DNA from: JBBRBB01 sp963830175 | GTDB lineage: Bacteria > Bacteroidota > Bacteroidia > Chitinophagales > Chitinophagaceae | Direction: 5' to 3' | DNA length: 64,000 bases | NCBI GenBank assembly: GCA_963830175.1 | Contig: CAWHKV010000007.1 | Span: 1-64,000, forward strand | Translations under genes and position numbers: made by a program | Part shown: piece after piece, positions 34,711 to 43,567 of the stretch | How the letters are laid out: each line of letters opens with the position of its first letter | How positions within the stretch are numbered: position 1 is the stretch's first letter | Notes under the pieces: generated by a model | Database searches by the model: none | What the model was told of the DNA's origin: nothing | The model's input: the letters and a program-made list of their open reading frames with translations, nothing else

Positions 34711-35958
34711 TTGGAGAACATTATACAAGATCAATCACCCTTTGCTTCGGTAAAAATCGTTGAATACCGTAACCTGTTGGCTGGACGCCTTTTGTTTATT
34801 ATGGGCTTGCGAATGATGGGAACACTTGTGGGATGGTGGATCTATAATTTAACCGACGACCCCTTTGCTATTGGCCTTATAGGGCTTGCAGAAGTAATAC
34901 CTGCTATATCACTTGCATTGTATGCTGGGCACGTAATAGATCAAACAGAAAAACGTAAAATGATATTAAGGGGGATATCTCTTTATTTTCTTTGTGCAGG
35001 CGTTTTACTTTTCTTATCCTCATCTACTTCTACACATCAACTCAATAACCATCAAATAGCGTATGCGATTTATTTTGTAATCTTCTGCACTGGAATAATT
35101 CGGGCTTTTACGGGGCCTGTATTTTCTGTAATGGTTGCACTGATCGTGCCCCGAAACAAATTACAGAATGCAACTACATGGAGCCAGGGAACGTGGTTAA
35201 CCGCATCTGTTCTTGGACATGCCATTGGAGGATTATTAATAGCATACATTGGTAATACAGGTACCCTTATAGTAATATGCTCATTGATTTTGCTTTCGTT
35301 TTTTATCTTGTTTAATTTAAAGGCTAAGAAACCCGTTGAAGGCTCAAAAGAAAAACCAACACTCGAAAGTGTTAAAGAAGGTTTGCGATTTGTTTTTAAG
35401 ACCAAGGAAGTGCTTGGCGCACTTACATTAGATTTATTTGCAGTTTTATTCGGCGGCGCCGTTGCCATGGTTCCTGTTTATGCGCGTGACATTTTAAAAT
35501 CAGGGCCTTTAGGTTTTGGGTGGTTAAATGCAGCCACAGACATCGGAGCCATATTGGTCGTAATAGTTTTAACCCTTTTCCCAATGAGGCGACAACAGGG
35601 AAGAAAATTGTTTTTCGCGGTGGCAGGATTTGGCATTTGCATAATCGTTTTTGCCGTTTCTAAAATTTACCTTGTTTCTTTCATTGCTTTATTGATTGCC
35701 GGCATGGTAGATGGCGTTAGCGTTGTGATTAGAGGAACCATATTGCAGCTAAAAACACCAGACCCAATGCGAGGAAGGGTAATGAGTGTAAGCTCTATGT
35801 TCATTAATTCAAGTAATGAACTGGGACAGTTTGAAAGTGGTGTTACCAGCAAACTAATGGGCGTAGTACCCTCCGTAATCTTTGGCGGATGTATGACGCT
35901 AATTGTAGTAGTAATTACATGGTTTAAAGCGCCTTCGTTGAAAAATATGGAATATTAG
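34711..35958 (+). CDS. MFS transporter
   Basis: This 415-residue integral membrane protein of the major facilitator superfamily (DHA3/MFS_3-like) has about 10-12 hydrophobic helices and a characteristic GHVIDQTEKRKMIL segment in the first cytoplasmic loop, with a matching MRGRVMSVSSMF in the second half. Many members export drugs or metabolites; the substrate is unknown. The predicted start is TTG (34711), which begins the family N-terminus; no closer ATG precedes the first helix except an internal one. It ends tail-to-tail with the reductase, overlapping by four bases. Confidence 0.88.
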   Translation: MENIIQDQSPFASVKIVEYRNLLAGRLLFIMGLRMMGTLVGWWIYNLTDDPFAIGLIGLAEVIPAISLALYAGHVIDQTEKRKMILRGISLYFLCAGVLLFLSSSTSTHQLNNHQIAYAIYFVIFCTGIIRAFTGPVFSVMVALIVPRNKLQNATTWSQGTWLTASVLGHAIGGLLIAYIGNTGTLIVICSLILLSFFILFNLKAKKPVEGSKEKPTLESVKEGLRFVFKTKEVLGALTLDLFAVLFGGAVAMVPVYARDILKSGPLGFGWLNAATDIGAILVVIVLTLFPMRRQQGRKLFFAVAGFGICIIVFAVSKIYLVSFIALLIAGMVDGVSVVIRGTILQLKTPDPMRGRVMSVSSMFINSSNELGQFESGVTSKLMGVVPSVIFGGCMTLIVVVITWFKAPSLKNMEY

Positions 35959-36851
35959 GTAGGTTGTAGAGAAAGCGTTACTCCTTCTTCAAAACTAACT
36001 GGATTATAATTTAATAACTCTTTTGCCTTTTCTATTTGCAACCCTGATCTTTTGGCACGCGTAACTGGCTCTGGAAAAGTTTCTGAGGTTACGTTTTCAA
36101 CAAGGTCTGTTTCCAATCCAGCAACCTTTGCAGTTATTACCGCCATGTCGTATGGCGATATAATGTCTTTACCTGCAAGGTGAAATACACCCGTAATATG
36201 TTGGTCTATGATTGTTTGAATTCCTTTGCAGATATCAAACACAAAGGTTGGTGTACGTTGTTGATCGCTGACTACCTTAATGCTTTTATGCTGCCTTAAA
36301 TTATTTAATACCCATTGAATGAAACTGGGTCTAATGCCCTCCCAAACAGGTCCATAAATAAATACAGGTCTTATTATAGCATAAGGCACGCCTGTTTCTT
36401 CAACCAGTGCCTCGGCCTGAAGTTTTGATTCGCCATAAAAGTTTAATGGTTGTTTTTTATCATCCTCTTTATGCGGACCATCTTCACCAAACACGAAGTC
36501 TGTTGACATATAAATAAACATGGAATTATTTCCCGCTACTGTTTTAAAAGCATTCAACAAATGTTTAGTAGCTACCACATTTTGTAAAAGACATTCGTTT
36601 CTGTAGGTATGGCATTCATCAGGACGGCTCATTGCTGCTGTGTGTATAACAATATCAGGCTCCGCCTTTTGAACGACTTCATTTACATTTTCCGGGTCTG
36701 TAAGGTCAGCTGAAAAGTATAGTAAAGAGGAAATTTTTGAATTACGATTTTCGCCCCTGCCCGTAGCAAATATCTGGTGTTTTGTTTGAGAAAAATACAG
36801 AGACAGATGCTGCCCGAGAAATCCATTTGCACCTGTAATTAATATTTTCAT
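35955..36851 (-). CDS. dTDP-4-dehydrorhamnose reductase-like SDR protein
   Basis: This 298-residue extended SDR has the Rossmann motif TGANGFLGQHL. STDFVFGEDGPHKEDD and NFYGESKLQAE (Tyr-x-x-x-Lys) match the RmlD group, as does the domain ending with RAKRSGLQIEKAKELL. The typical activity is NAD(P)H reduction of a 4-keto nucleotide sugar; without rmlABC nearby, the substrate is not certain. It is adjacent to a pRiA4b-like gene on the same strand. Confidence 0.88.
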   Translation of the reverse strand: MKILITGANGFLGQHLSLYFSQTKHQIFATGRGENRNSKISSLLYFSADLTDPENVNEVVQKAEPDIVIHTAAMSRPDECHTYRNECLLQNVVATKHLLNAFKTVAGNNSMFIYMSTDFVFGEDGPHKEDDKKQPLNFYGESKLQAEALVEETGVPYAIIRPVFIYGPVWEGIRPSFIQWVLNNLRQHKSIKVVSDQQRTPTFVFDICKGIQTIIDQHITGVFHLAGKDIISPYDMAVITAKVAGLETDLVENVTSETFPEPVTRAKRSGLQIEKAKELLNYNPVSFEEGVTLSLQPT

Positions 36852-36872
36852 ATAAAAATTTCAGGGCGGTAA

Positions 36873-37436
36873 TTATTCGTCGTCAGAGGTTTCTTCAGCG
36901 TGTGTTTCACCATCACTGTTGTCTTCACCTTCATTTCCTTCTACGCCAAAACCCTCGCCAGATTTATCGAGGTCATATTTTTCCTCAATATCAACAAACT
37001 TTTTACCCAGCAAGCTGCGGGTACCATATTGCTGTGGTCCTATTCCTTCTACGCGGGTTACAAAGGGATAAGCAATTTTGCTGCTTTCTTCTTTAGTTAT
37101 ATTAATTAATTCAATGTGAAAGGTCCAGTTTTTAGCAAAATCATATAAAAAAATAAAGCGTTGGTTGGTATCTTTTATCTCGCTGCCCATAGTCGTATCC
37201 TGCATCAGAAGAGGCTCGGCACGATAAGCCTTATCATATTTCTCCAGTGAAATTTCCCTGCCCCTTTGCCAATTGTCATTACTACGAAAAAAGGTAGCCT
37301 CGTGTTTCGTATCAAAATCATAAGACTTTAAGATCGCCTGGTAAAAATCCTGAAAGTTTTGAGTATGCTTTATAACCACATCACGGTAAACCGCTTCATC
37401 CTCTTCATAATAAATTCTAAATTTTAAGACCGCCAT
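36873..37436 (-). CDS. pRiA4b ORF-3/IS1096 TnpR-like domain protein
   Basis: This 187-residue protein has the PF07929-type (plasmid pRiA4b ORF-3-like) fold: KFRIYYEEDEAVYRDVVIK, FQDFYQAIL, and NWTFHIELI, followed by EGIGPQQYG. It ends in an acidic tail (about residues 155-187) rich in Glu/Asp. The domain name comes from mobile elements, but there is no transposase or repeat here, so it is probably an ordinary chromosomal gene of unknown function. Confidence 0.8.
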   Translation of the reverse strand: MAVLKFRIYYEEDEAVYRDVVIKHTQNFQDFYQAILKSYDFDTKHEATFFRSNDNWQRGREISLEKYDKAYRAEPLLMQDTTMGSEIKDTNQRFIFLYDFAKNWTFHIELINITKEESSKIAYPFVTRVEGIGPQQYGTRSLLGKKFVDIEEKYDLDKSGEGFGVEGNEGEDNSDGETHAEETSDDE

Positions 37437-37580
37437 TATTCTAATTTAAGTTTTTTGCTTGTTTTAATAGGTTCCTGGTTGGTAAATAAAATTAAATATT
37501 CTTTTATTGAAATAACTCAAACAAATGAATTGAAAGGTGATAAAGATATTATTTTTAAAAAAAGTAATGAAGTGATGGCG

Positions 37581-39047
37581 TTATTCAGTTACATGCAGGT
37601 CTAATTCTTTTCCCTTTTTTAACATGAATGAGTATGCAGCCTCATAATTGTTTTCAATCTCACCATCAAGAATTGCTTCACGAATAGCGTCTTTAATAAT
37701 ACCCACCTGTGGTCCGGGTTTGAGATTAAATGTTTGCATAATCAATTCGCCGAAAACCGGTGGTTGCCAGTTACGCAAGTGATCTTTAGCCTCTACCTCT
37801 GCCATTCTTTCTTTTACCAATTCGAAATTTTGCTTATAACGCAAAACCTTTTGCTTATTCTTACTTGTAATATCTGCGTGACAAAGCATCATTAAAGCGT
37901 CAACATCTTCACCTGCATCAAAAAGCAAACGTCTAATTGCGCTGTCAGTAATATTTTCTTTTGTTAAGCTTATTGGGCGCAGGTGGAGGGCAACAAGCTT
38001 TTGTACAAACTTCATTTTTTCATGCATGGGCAATTTAAGCTGTGCGAAAATTTTTGGCACCATGCGGGCGCCAACCACCTCATGTCCATGAAAGGTAAAT
38101 CCATGACCTTCTTCAAATCTCTTGGTTGCAGGCTTGCCTATATCGTGCAATAATGCGGCCCATCGAAGCCAAAGGTCATCTGTTAGATCGCATATATTAT
38201 CAATAACCTGGAGCGTATGGTAAAAATTATCTTTATGCCCTTTGCCATCAATGTTCTCAGCGCCATGCAATTCCATCATTTGAGGAAAAAAATATTGCAG
38301 CAGATTACTTTCACTTAACAAATGCCAGCCTGCAGATGGCTTATCTACCATCATTATTTTATTCAGTTCATCACTTATGCGCTCCTTTGAAATAATATTG
38401 ATCCTTTCAGCATTATTTTGAATGGCAGAAAAAGTTTCATCATCAATATTAAATTTTAACTGCGCAGAAAACCGGATAGCGCGCAACATACGCAAAGGGT
38501 CATCGCTAAAAGTTTTGTCGGGATGAAGCGGTGTTTTTATCAACCCATCTTCTATATGTTGCAATCCATTAAAAGGATCTAAAAGACTTCCAAAATTATT
38601 TACTGACAGGTCTATTGCTAAGGCATTAATTGTAAAATCCCTGCGGTTCTGGTCGTCTTCCAGCGTGCCTTGAAACACTGATGGTTTACGGCTTTCAGAC
38701 TGGTAGCTTTCCTTTCGTGCGCTTGCAAATTCAATTTCATAAATACTTGATGCTGGCTCATCGGCAATAAAATATTCCGGTTGATGGGCTGCTTTTAATT
38801 TAACCTGGGCTGTACCAAAATTTTTAAAAACAACCACCGGTGGTTTTGAATCAAAAGCATTTGCAACCTCTTTAGCCAGTGCAATGCCATCTCCCAGGCA
38901 CACTATATCCATATCCTTTGTATGCCTGCCAATAATTTTGTCGCGTACAAAACCTCCAACCAGGTAAGCCTGCATTTGCAATTTATGGGCAGCCTTCGAT
39001 ATAATATTTAACAGCTCACGTTCATTTGTCGACAGGTCAATTTCCAT
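37581..39047 (-). CDS. CCA tRNA nucleotidyltransferase with HD domain
   Basis: The 488-residue protein adds or repairs the 3'-terminal CCA of tRNAs. It has the class II polymerase-beta head (LVGGFVRDKIIG, then HTKDMDIVCLG with the catalytic Asp pair), RRDFTINALA, and an HD phosphohydrolase domain with LLHDIGKPATKRFEEGH. The ATG at 39047 is preferred over a TTG at 39056. It may be co-transcribed with the TsaC gene that lies just upstream on the minus strand. Confidence 0.94.
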   Translation of the reverse strand: MEIDLSTNERELLNIISKAAHKLQMQAYLVGGFVRDKIIGRHTKDMDIVCLGDGIALAKEVANAFDSKPPVVVFKNFGTAQVKLKAAHQPEYFIADEPASSIYEIEFASARKESYQSESRKPSVFQGTLEDDQNRRDFTINALAIDLSVNNFGSLLDPFNGLQHIEDGLIKTPLHPDKTFSDDPLRMLRAIRFSAQLKFNIDDETFSAIQNNAERINIISKERISDELNKIMMVDKPSAGWHLLSESNLLQYFFPQMMELHGAENIDGKGHKDNFYHTLQVIDNICDLTDDLWLRWAALLHDIGKPATKRFEEGHGFTFHGHEVVGARMVPKIFAQLKLPMHEKMKFVQKLVALHLRPISLTKENITDSAIRRLLFDAGEDVDALMMLCHADITSKNKQKVLRYKQNFELVKERMAEVEAKDHLRNWQPPVFGELIMQTFNLKPGPQVGIIKDAIREAILDGEIENNYEAAYSFMLKKGKELDLHVTE

Positions 39048-39088
39048 AAGTTGCAAAGATAAAAAGTGAAGGTGAGAGCATTCATTTA

Positions 39089-39658
39089 TTATGGTCTTAC
39101 CACTACTATGTTGTTATTCTTCCATTGTATTATGGTAGATGGCTGAAATGTGCTTTCATCATTTTGCCGGTATTTAACTACATAATCAACACCATTTTTT
39201 ATGGCATCAGAAACTTCATGAAAATTAGCAGGAGTTGCAGTTTCGCTAATGTTTGCAGAAGTACTAACAATCGGCTTTTTAAATCTTTTTAGTAAGTGGG
39301 CGCAAAAAGACTCCCGGCATATTCGAATTGCCACAGAACCATCGTCTGCAATAACATTCTCTGCAAAGCCCAGTGCATGTTCATAAATAACAGTAGTTGG
39401 TCGCGTACAGGATTCTAAATAATTAAATAATAAAGGGTCTACAGCAGCCACATGCTTTATTACTTCCCGCTCTCCCGGTAAAAGAACCACCAGGCTTTTA
39501 GAAGTATTTCTTTTTTTCACATCAAATATTTTTTGAACACTTTCAGCATTAGTGGCATCACAACCTAAACCCCAAACCGTGTCTGTAGGGTAAAGAATTA
39601 AACCGCCCTCTTTTAAAACCCGGAGACATTCTTCGATATCATTTTTAAATTCCTGCAC
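39089..39658 (-). CDS. tsaC: L-threonylcarbamoyladenylate synthase (TsaC/YrdC/Sua5)
   Basis: The 189-residue YrdC-fold enzyme makes threonylcarbamoyl-AMP for the t6A37 modification of tRNAs decoding ANN codons. Seen are YPTDTVWGLGCDA, KKRNTSKSLVVLLP, PTTVIYE, IRICRESFC and PIVSTSANISE. The start codon is GTG at 39658, directly abutting the heptosyltransferase stop at 39659, which suggests translational coupling. Confidence 0.95.
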   Translation of the reverse strand: MQEFKNDIEECLRVLKEGGLILYPTDTVWGLGCDATNAESVQKIFDVKKRNTSKSLVVLLPGEREVIKHVAAVDPLLFNYLESCTRPTTVIYEHALGFAENVIADDGSVAIRICRESFCAHLLKRFKKPIVSTSANISETATPANFHEVSDAIKNGVDYVVKYRQNDESTFQPSTIIQWKNNNIVVVRP

Positions 39659-40657
39659 TTAAGTTTTTATGAAAGTTTGAAGTGAATATAAGGCTCTGAT
39701 AACTTTCTTTACATCCAGTTCAGTTAAGCAAACAGGTAAAGGCGCAAGTTTACAGGTATTTTTAACGCATGGTTCGCAGGGCAATTTCCCATAACGCACA
39801 ACTATCGATGTATCCATTGTTAGGGGACCGGTATTTGCCTCATTGCCTGCCCCAAAAATAACAACAAGCGGCTTGTGTAAGGCGGCTGCAATATGCGCCG
39901 GGCCTGAATCTGAGCTAACTATAAATTGTGCACCGGACATAAGATTGATCATATCACTAATAGAAGTTTGTCCTGCAATATTTTGCACACGTTCTTTATC
40001 GGGCAATGCCGCATAAACCTGGCCTATAAACAAAACATCTTTTGCGCCCCCGGTTAATTTAATGTGGCAGGAAAATGAATTTAAAATTTCATTAACCAGT
40101 TCAATGCTTTTCAATAAGGGAATTTTGCGGGATATTGCCTCTGAGTTTAAATTAACTATTCCATATTCTCCCTGCATGGGCACATAATCCGGCTGCAACT
40201 GATACATACAAATACCTGAATCAATATTTTTTTTCGCATAGAGATCTATTAATGAACAATATTCTTCAGCCCGGTGCAAATTATCGGGTTTTTTAAATGC
40301 GTGCGTTAACAGAAGGGATCGAAATTCTTTTTTAAATCCCACTTTATTTTGGGCACCCGATGCAAAACCCATAAGTGCAGATGAAAAAGAATTAGGTAAA
40401 CAGAAAAAAACATCATACGCTGTTAAGGATCTTAAATAACGGCCAAATGCAAATGCACCTTTTAAGCCAGTATATTCTTCCTTATCAAAAACATGAATTT
40501 TAGAAATATGCGGTTGATGCTGTAGAACAGTGCCCAGTCCTTTTTTAACGATCACTTCAATGTTGGCCCCGGGATATTGATGCGCAAGTTTTTCAATGAA
40601 CGCAAGGCTCATAACCACATCTCCCAACCAATTTGGCAGCCTTGCTAATATTTTCAT
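39659..40657 (-). CDS. lipopolysaccharide heptosyltransferase family protein (GT9)
   Basis: This 332-residue GT-B glycosyltransferase of the WaaF/RfaF type has KILARLPNWLGDVVMSL at the N-terminus and SDSGPAHIAAALHKPLVVIFG near the C-terminus, the family's donor-binding signature. CEPCVKN suggests a small Cys cluster. It probably adds a heptose or similar sugar to the lipid A core. First gene of a transcript that continues to tsaC and possibly the CCA transferase gene. Confidence 0.93.
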   Translation of the reverse strand: MKILARLPNWLGDVVMSLAFIEKLAHQYPGANIEVIVKKGLGTVLQHQPHISKIHVFDKEEYTGLKGAFAFGRYLRSLTAYDVFFCLPNSFSSALMGFASGAQNKVGFKKEFRSLLLTHAFKKPDNLHRAEEYCSLIDLYAKKNIDSGICMYQLQPDYVPMQGEYGIVNLNSEAISRKIPLLKSIELVNEILNSFSCHIKLTGGAKDVLFIGQVYAALPDKERVQNIAGQTSISDMINLMSGAQFIVSSDSGPAHIAAALHKPLVVIFGAGNEANTGPLTMDTSIVVRYGKLPCEPCVKNTCKLAPLPVCLTELDVKKVIRALYSLQTFIKT

Positions 40658-40696
40658 TTTTTCTAAGCCTTTTCATCAAAAATAAATTAATCATGC

Positions 40697-40725
40697 TTTG
40701 CTATCTCGAATTGATTTTAAGTTTG
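40697..40725 (+). promoter_or_regulatory. candidate dapD promoter
   Basis: TTTG (40697-40700) and TAAGTTTG (40718-40725, an exact TAnnTTTG) are 17 bases apart, two short of the usual 19. The -7 lies 16 bases before the ATG at 40742. Confidence 0.55.
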
Positions 40726-40741
40726 CAGAAATTTTTGATTT

Positions 40742-41554
40742 ATGGATAATAAGAAACTGATAGCAGAAGCGTGGGATAACCGGGACCTTTTAAAAGATGA
40801 AATTTATACAAATGCTGTTCGTGCAGTAATGGAAGAAATCGACAAAGGACGCCTGAGAACCGCTTCACCAACTGCTGACGGATGGGTGGTAAATGAATGG
40901 GTGAAACAAGCTATTCTGCTATACTTCGCTATACAGCCCATGCAAACCTGGAATGTTGAACCATTTGAATTTCATGATAAAATGTTACTCAAGAAAGATT
41001 ATGCTTCACTGGGAGTTCGTGCCGTACCGCATGCAGTGGCGCGCTATGGTGCATACATCGCAAAAAATGTTGTACTGATGCCAAGCTATGTAAACATTGG
41101 TGCCTATGTAGATGAGGGTACCATGGTTGATACGTGGGCAACTGTTGGAAGTTGTGCACAGATTGGAAAAAATGTTCACCTTAGCGGAGGCGTTGGTATA
41201 GGCGGTGTTCTGGAACCTTTACAGGCATCACCGGTAATTATAGAAGACGGGTGTTTTATTGGCAGCAGGTGTATTGTGGTAGAAGGAGTACATGTTGAAA
41301 AAGAAGCCGTTCTTGGAGCTAATGTGGTCTTAACCCAATCAACCAAGATCATTGATGTAAGCGGTTCTGAACCCTTTGAAATGCGTGGCAGGGTTCCGGG
41401 TGGAAGTGTTGTGATACCGGGAACATATAATAAAGATTTTCCCGCCGGTTCGTTCGGGGTTGGATGCGCATTAATAATTGGCAAAAGAAAACCTAGCACC
41501 GATCTTAAAACGAGCCTGAATAATGCCTTGAGAGATTTTAATGTTAGCGTTTAA
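40742..41554 (+). CDS. dapD: 2,3,4,5-tetrahydropyridine-2,6-dicarboxylate N-succinyltransferase
   Basis: This 270-residue left-handed beta-helix acyltransferase is in the succinylase branch of lysine/diaminopimelate synthesis. Motifs include VRAVPHAVARYGAYIAKN, VDTWATVGSCAQIGKNVHLSGG and IGGVLEPLQASPVIIEDGCFIGSR. dapF, later in the same pathway, is at 50746-51548. It converges on the FHA-TIR-RDD gene with four bases between stops. Confidence 0.97.
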   Translation: MDNKKLIAEAWDNRDLLKDEIYTNAVRAVMEEIDKGRLRTASPTADGWVVNEWVKQAILLYFAIQPMQTWNVEPFEFHDKMLLKKDYASLGVRAVPHAVARYGAYIAKNVVLMPSYVNIGAYVDEGTMVDTWATVGSCAQIGKNVHLSGGVGIGGVLEPLQASPVIIEDGCFIGSRCIVVEGVHVEKEAVLGANVVLTQSTKIIDVSGSEPFEMRGRVPGGSVVIPGTYNKDFPAGSFGVGCALIIGKRKPSTDLKTSLNNALRDFNVSV

Positions 41555-41558
41555 TTCT

Positions 41559-43022
41559 TCAGGCAAATTGCCCTGGCGAAGCATTATTGCTTAATCTTTC
41601 ACCGATTAGTGTATTTGATAACTGGTCGTGAAAAAACTTTTTTGTTTTTGCATAACTGATTATCTGTGCAATCATGTACAGGAAAAACAATATTCCGCCA
41701 CCAACGCTGGCAAAAGCTGAAATAAGCAGTTTAATTATATTTCTTAAAACAGATTTTGTAAAAGAAATAGGATTACCGGCGTTATCGGTTATTTGAAGTT
41801 TCATAATTCTTTTACCGGGTGTTCCCCGCCAACTGCTTGATTCCATAATGGCGTAAATAACTATCTGTATAGCCACCATCAGTATATAATAAAATACGGT
41901 TGATAATGCTGTTGAAGCAGATGGTGTTCCATAGTTATAATAATCATTATCATTTTGAAGGGAAGAAAATATGGCAAGAAAAAAAATAATAAACAGTGGA
42001 ATTCCGATAATAATTCCATCTATTACAGAGGCAGCTACACGTTTCCAAAAAACATTCCACAGGTAATTCTTTCGCCAGTCTATTTGAAGTTTGGGCATTA
42101 CAAACGGTGGTTCTTCCAGTTTGCCGGGAGCAGGTTGTTTAGTAAATTGATTGATAGAATTATAAATATCATTTACCACGGCTGTAAGAGCATCGTCTTC
42201 GCTATTCCAGAATTGTTTGTTGTTTAAAGGCTGGTGATTTTTGGGTAGTAAGGGAAGATTGGCAAATGGCGTTGCTTTCCACATGCAATTTCGCGCAAGT
42301 ATAGGCAACAGGATTGTTTTGCCGTTGTTGTGGTTGGCAATAACTTTTTTTATGCGTTCATAACAATTGTCGTTATTTAAAAAATCAACACTAATAAAAG
42401 CAAGTACTATATCTGCAGTATATAATTGTTGGGTATATGTATTTACATCATCACCGGCCATTATTTTGAAATCGCCTAATATCTCAATAGGACGGGGGGC
42501 ACTTAAACGAATGGTGGATAAATGCTTATCGATTGCCTGGGTCATGTGCTCGTCTTCGGGTGCAGATAGAAAATAAACCTTAATAGTATTATTTTCTTTC
42601 TGATTGGTTGATTTTTCATTAACACGCTTATCCATCAAATCTTCAGCAGATCGGGTATCTCTTTCATGCACAAATTTTGGTGGCATGGGGTCTTGTATCA
42701 CCTTTTGTTCCGGCGCAGGTGCTTCAGGCTTTTCAATTTTTACTTCACTGCTGGCATGGGTACGTTTTCTGATTTGAAAAATGTTATTTCCTACTGTAAT
42801 GAAATCACTCTCAGATATAAATTCCTTATCAATTTTCCTATTGTTTACAAAAGTTCCTGTTTCGGAATTAAGATCTACTATCAAATATTTATCTGCCTCA
42901 ACTTTTGTTATTTGGCAATGCCTGGAAGAAGTTTCAGGATCAGAAAAAACCACATCATTCTCATTGTTGCTTCCTATTAATGCAACATAATTGGTTTGAA
43001 GTATTTCATAGAGGGTTGCCAT
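41559..43022 (-). CDS. FHA-TIR-RDD fusion membrane protein
   Basis: The 487-residue protein has three parts. Residues 3-85 are an FHA phosphothreonine-binding domain (GSNNENDVVF, SRHCQI, LNSETGTFVN). A charged linker follows to about 146. Residues 147-290 are TIR-like (VYFLSAPEDE, ADIVLAFISVDF, LLPILARNCMWK). Residues 322-476 are an RDD domain with about four membrane helices (RVAASVIDG, WRGTPGKRIMKLQ). Aligned with the neighbouring TIR protein, the TIR position of the catalytic Glu is Arg223 with Glu222 next to it, so this TIR is probably not an NADase. A membrane-anchored phosphoprotein sensor or effector platform is a plausible reading. I know of no named family with this layout. Confidence 0.85.
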   Translation of the reverse strand: MATLYEILQTNYVALIGSNNENDVVFSDPETSSRHCQITKVEADKYLIVDLNSETGTFVNNRKIDKEFISESDFITVGNNIFQIRKRTHASSEVKIEKPEAPAPEQKVIQDPMPPKFVHERDTRSAEDLMDKRVNEKSTNQKENNTIKVYFLSAPEDEHMTQAIDKHLSTIRLSAPRPIEILGDFKIMAGDDVNTYTQQLYTADIVLAFISVDFLNNDNCYERIKKVIANHNNGKTILLPILARNCMWKATPFANLPLLPKNHQPLNNKQFWNSEDDALTAVVNDIYNSINQFTKQPAPGKLEEPPFVMPKLQIDWRKNYLWNVFWKRVAASVIDGIIIGIPLFIIFFLAIFSSLQNDNDYYNYGTPSASTALSTVFYYILMVAIQIVIYAIMESSSWRGTPGKRIMKLQITDNAGNPISFTKSVLRNIIKLLISAFASVGGGILFFLYMIAQIISYAKTKKFFHDQLSNTLIGERLSNNASPGQFA

Positions 43023-43080
43023 AAATGGAATATTTGAGGGTTAGGTACTAAGTTATCGAATTACAGTAAAAACAAGCTAT

Positions 43081-43545
43081 TCAGTCTTGCCTCATTTTAT
43101 CAACTACTTGTCTTATTGCTGCTGCAATGGTGGTGTAAGCCTCATCAGGATCATTAAACGATGAAACAGGTTTACCACCCTGAGGAAGGGCCTGTAATTT
43201 GGCATACGGCATTTCTTTCCATTCACAGCGTCGTAATATAACGGGAACAACCCGCGCTGTTCCTGCATGGTGGCGCTGCATTGCTTCAGCCAGCTCCTTC
43301 TTCCATATGTATTCGGAATTATTAAAATCGGCACTTATCAATAACAAAATAATGTGCGCCTTAGCCAGTTCATTTTTAATGTCTTCATCCCATTCCCCTC
43401 CTGCCAGAATCTGCCTGTCGTTCCAAACATTTATTTTATCTGAACGCTTAAGCATAATGAGATGTTTATCTAATTGCTTTTTCATCTCTTCATCCTCATG
43501 CGAATATGAGATAAACACGTTGAGTTTGGGGGCAAGCGTGGTCAT
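43081..43545 (-). CDS. TIR domain protein with candidate catalytic Glu
   Basis: This 154-residue protein is a single TIR domain: NVFISYSHEDEE at the start, WNDRQILAGGEW, AHIILLLISADF, then SEYIWKKELAEAM with Glu84 at the position of the NAD-hydrolysing Glu of bacterial TIR effectors, and VPVILRRCEWK. It lies between glgB (22 bases upstream) and the FHA-TIR-RDD gene (58 bases downstream), all on the minus strand, so the two TIR proteins are likely co-expressed. Self-association through TIR-TIR contacts is plausible (inference). Confidence 0.85.
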   Translation of the reverse strand: MTTLAPKLNVFISYSHEDEEMKKQLDKHLIMLKRSDKINVWNDRQILAGGEWDEDIKNELAKAHIILLLISADFNNSEYIWKKELAEAMQRHHAGTARVVPVILRRCEWKEMPYAKLQALPQGGKPVSSFNDPDEAYTTIAAAIRQVVDKMRQD

Positions 43546-43567
43546 ACAACAAATTAAATATTAAAAA

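Noticed and set aside
36873..37436. IS1096-type mobile element
   Set aside because: Only the pRiA4b-like domain is present; no transposase, inverted repeats or target duplication were seen.
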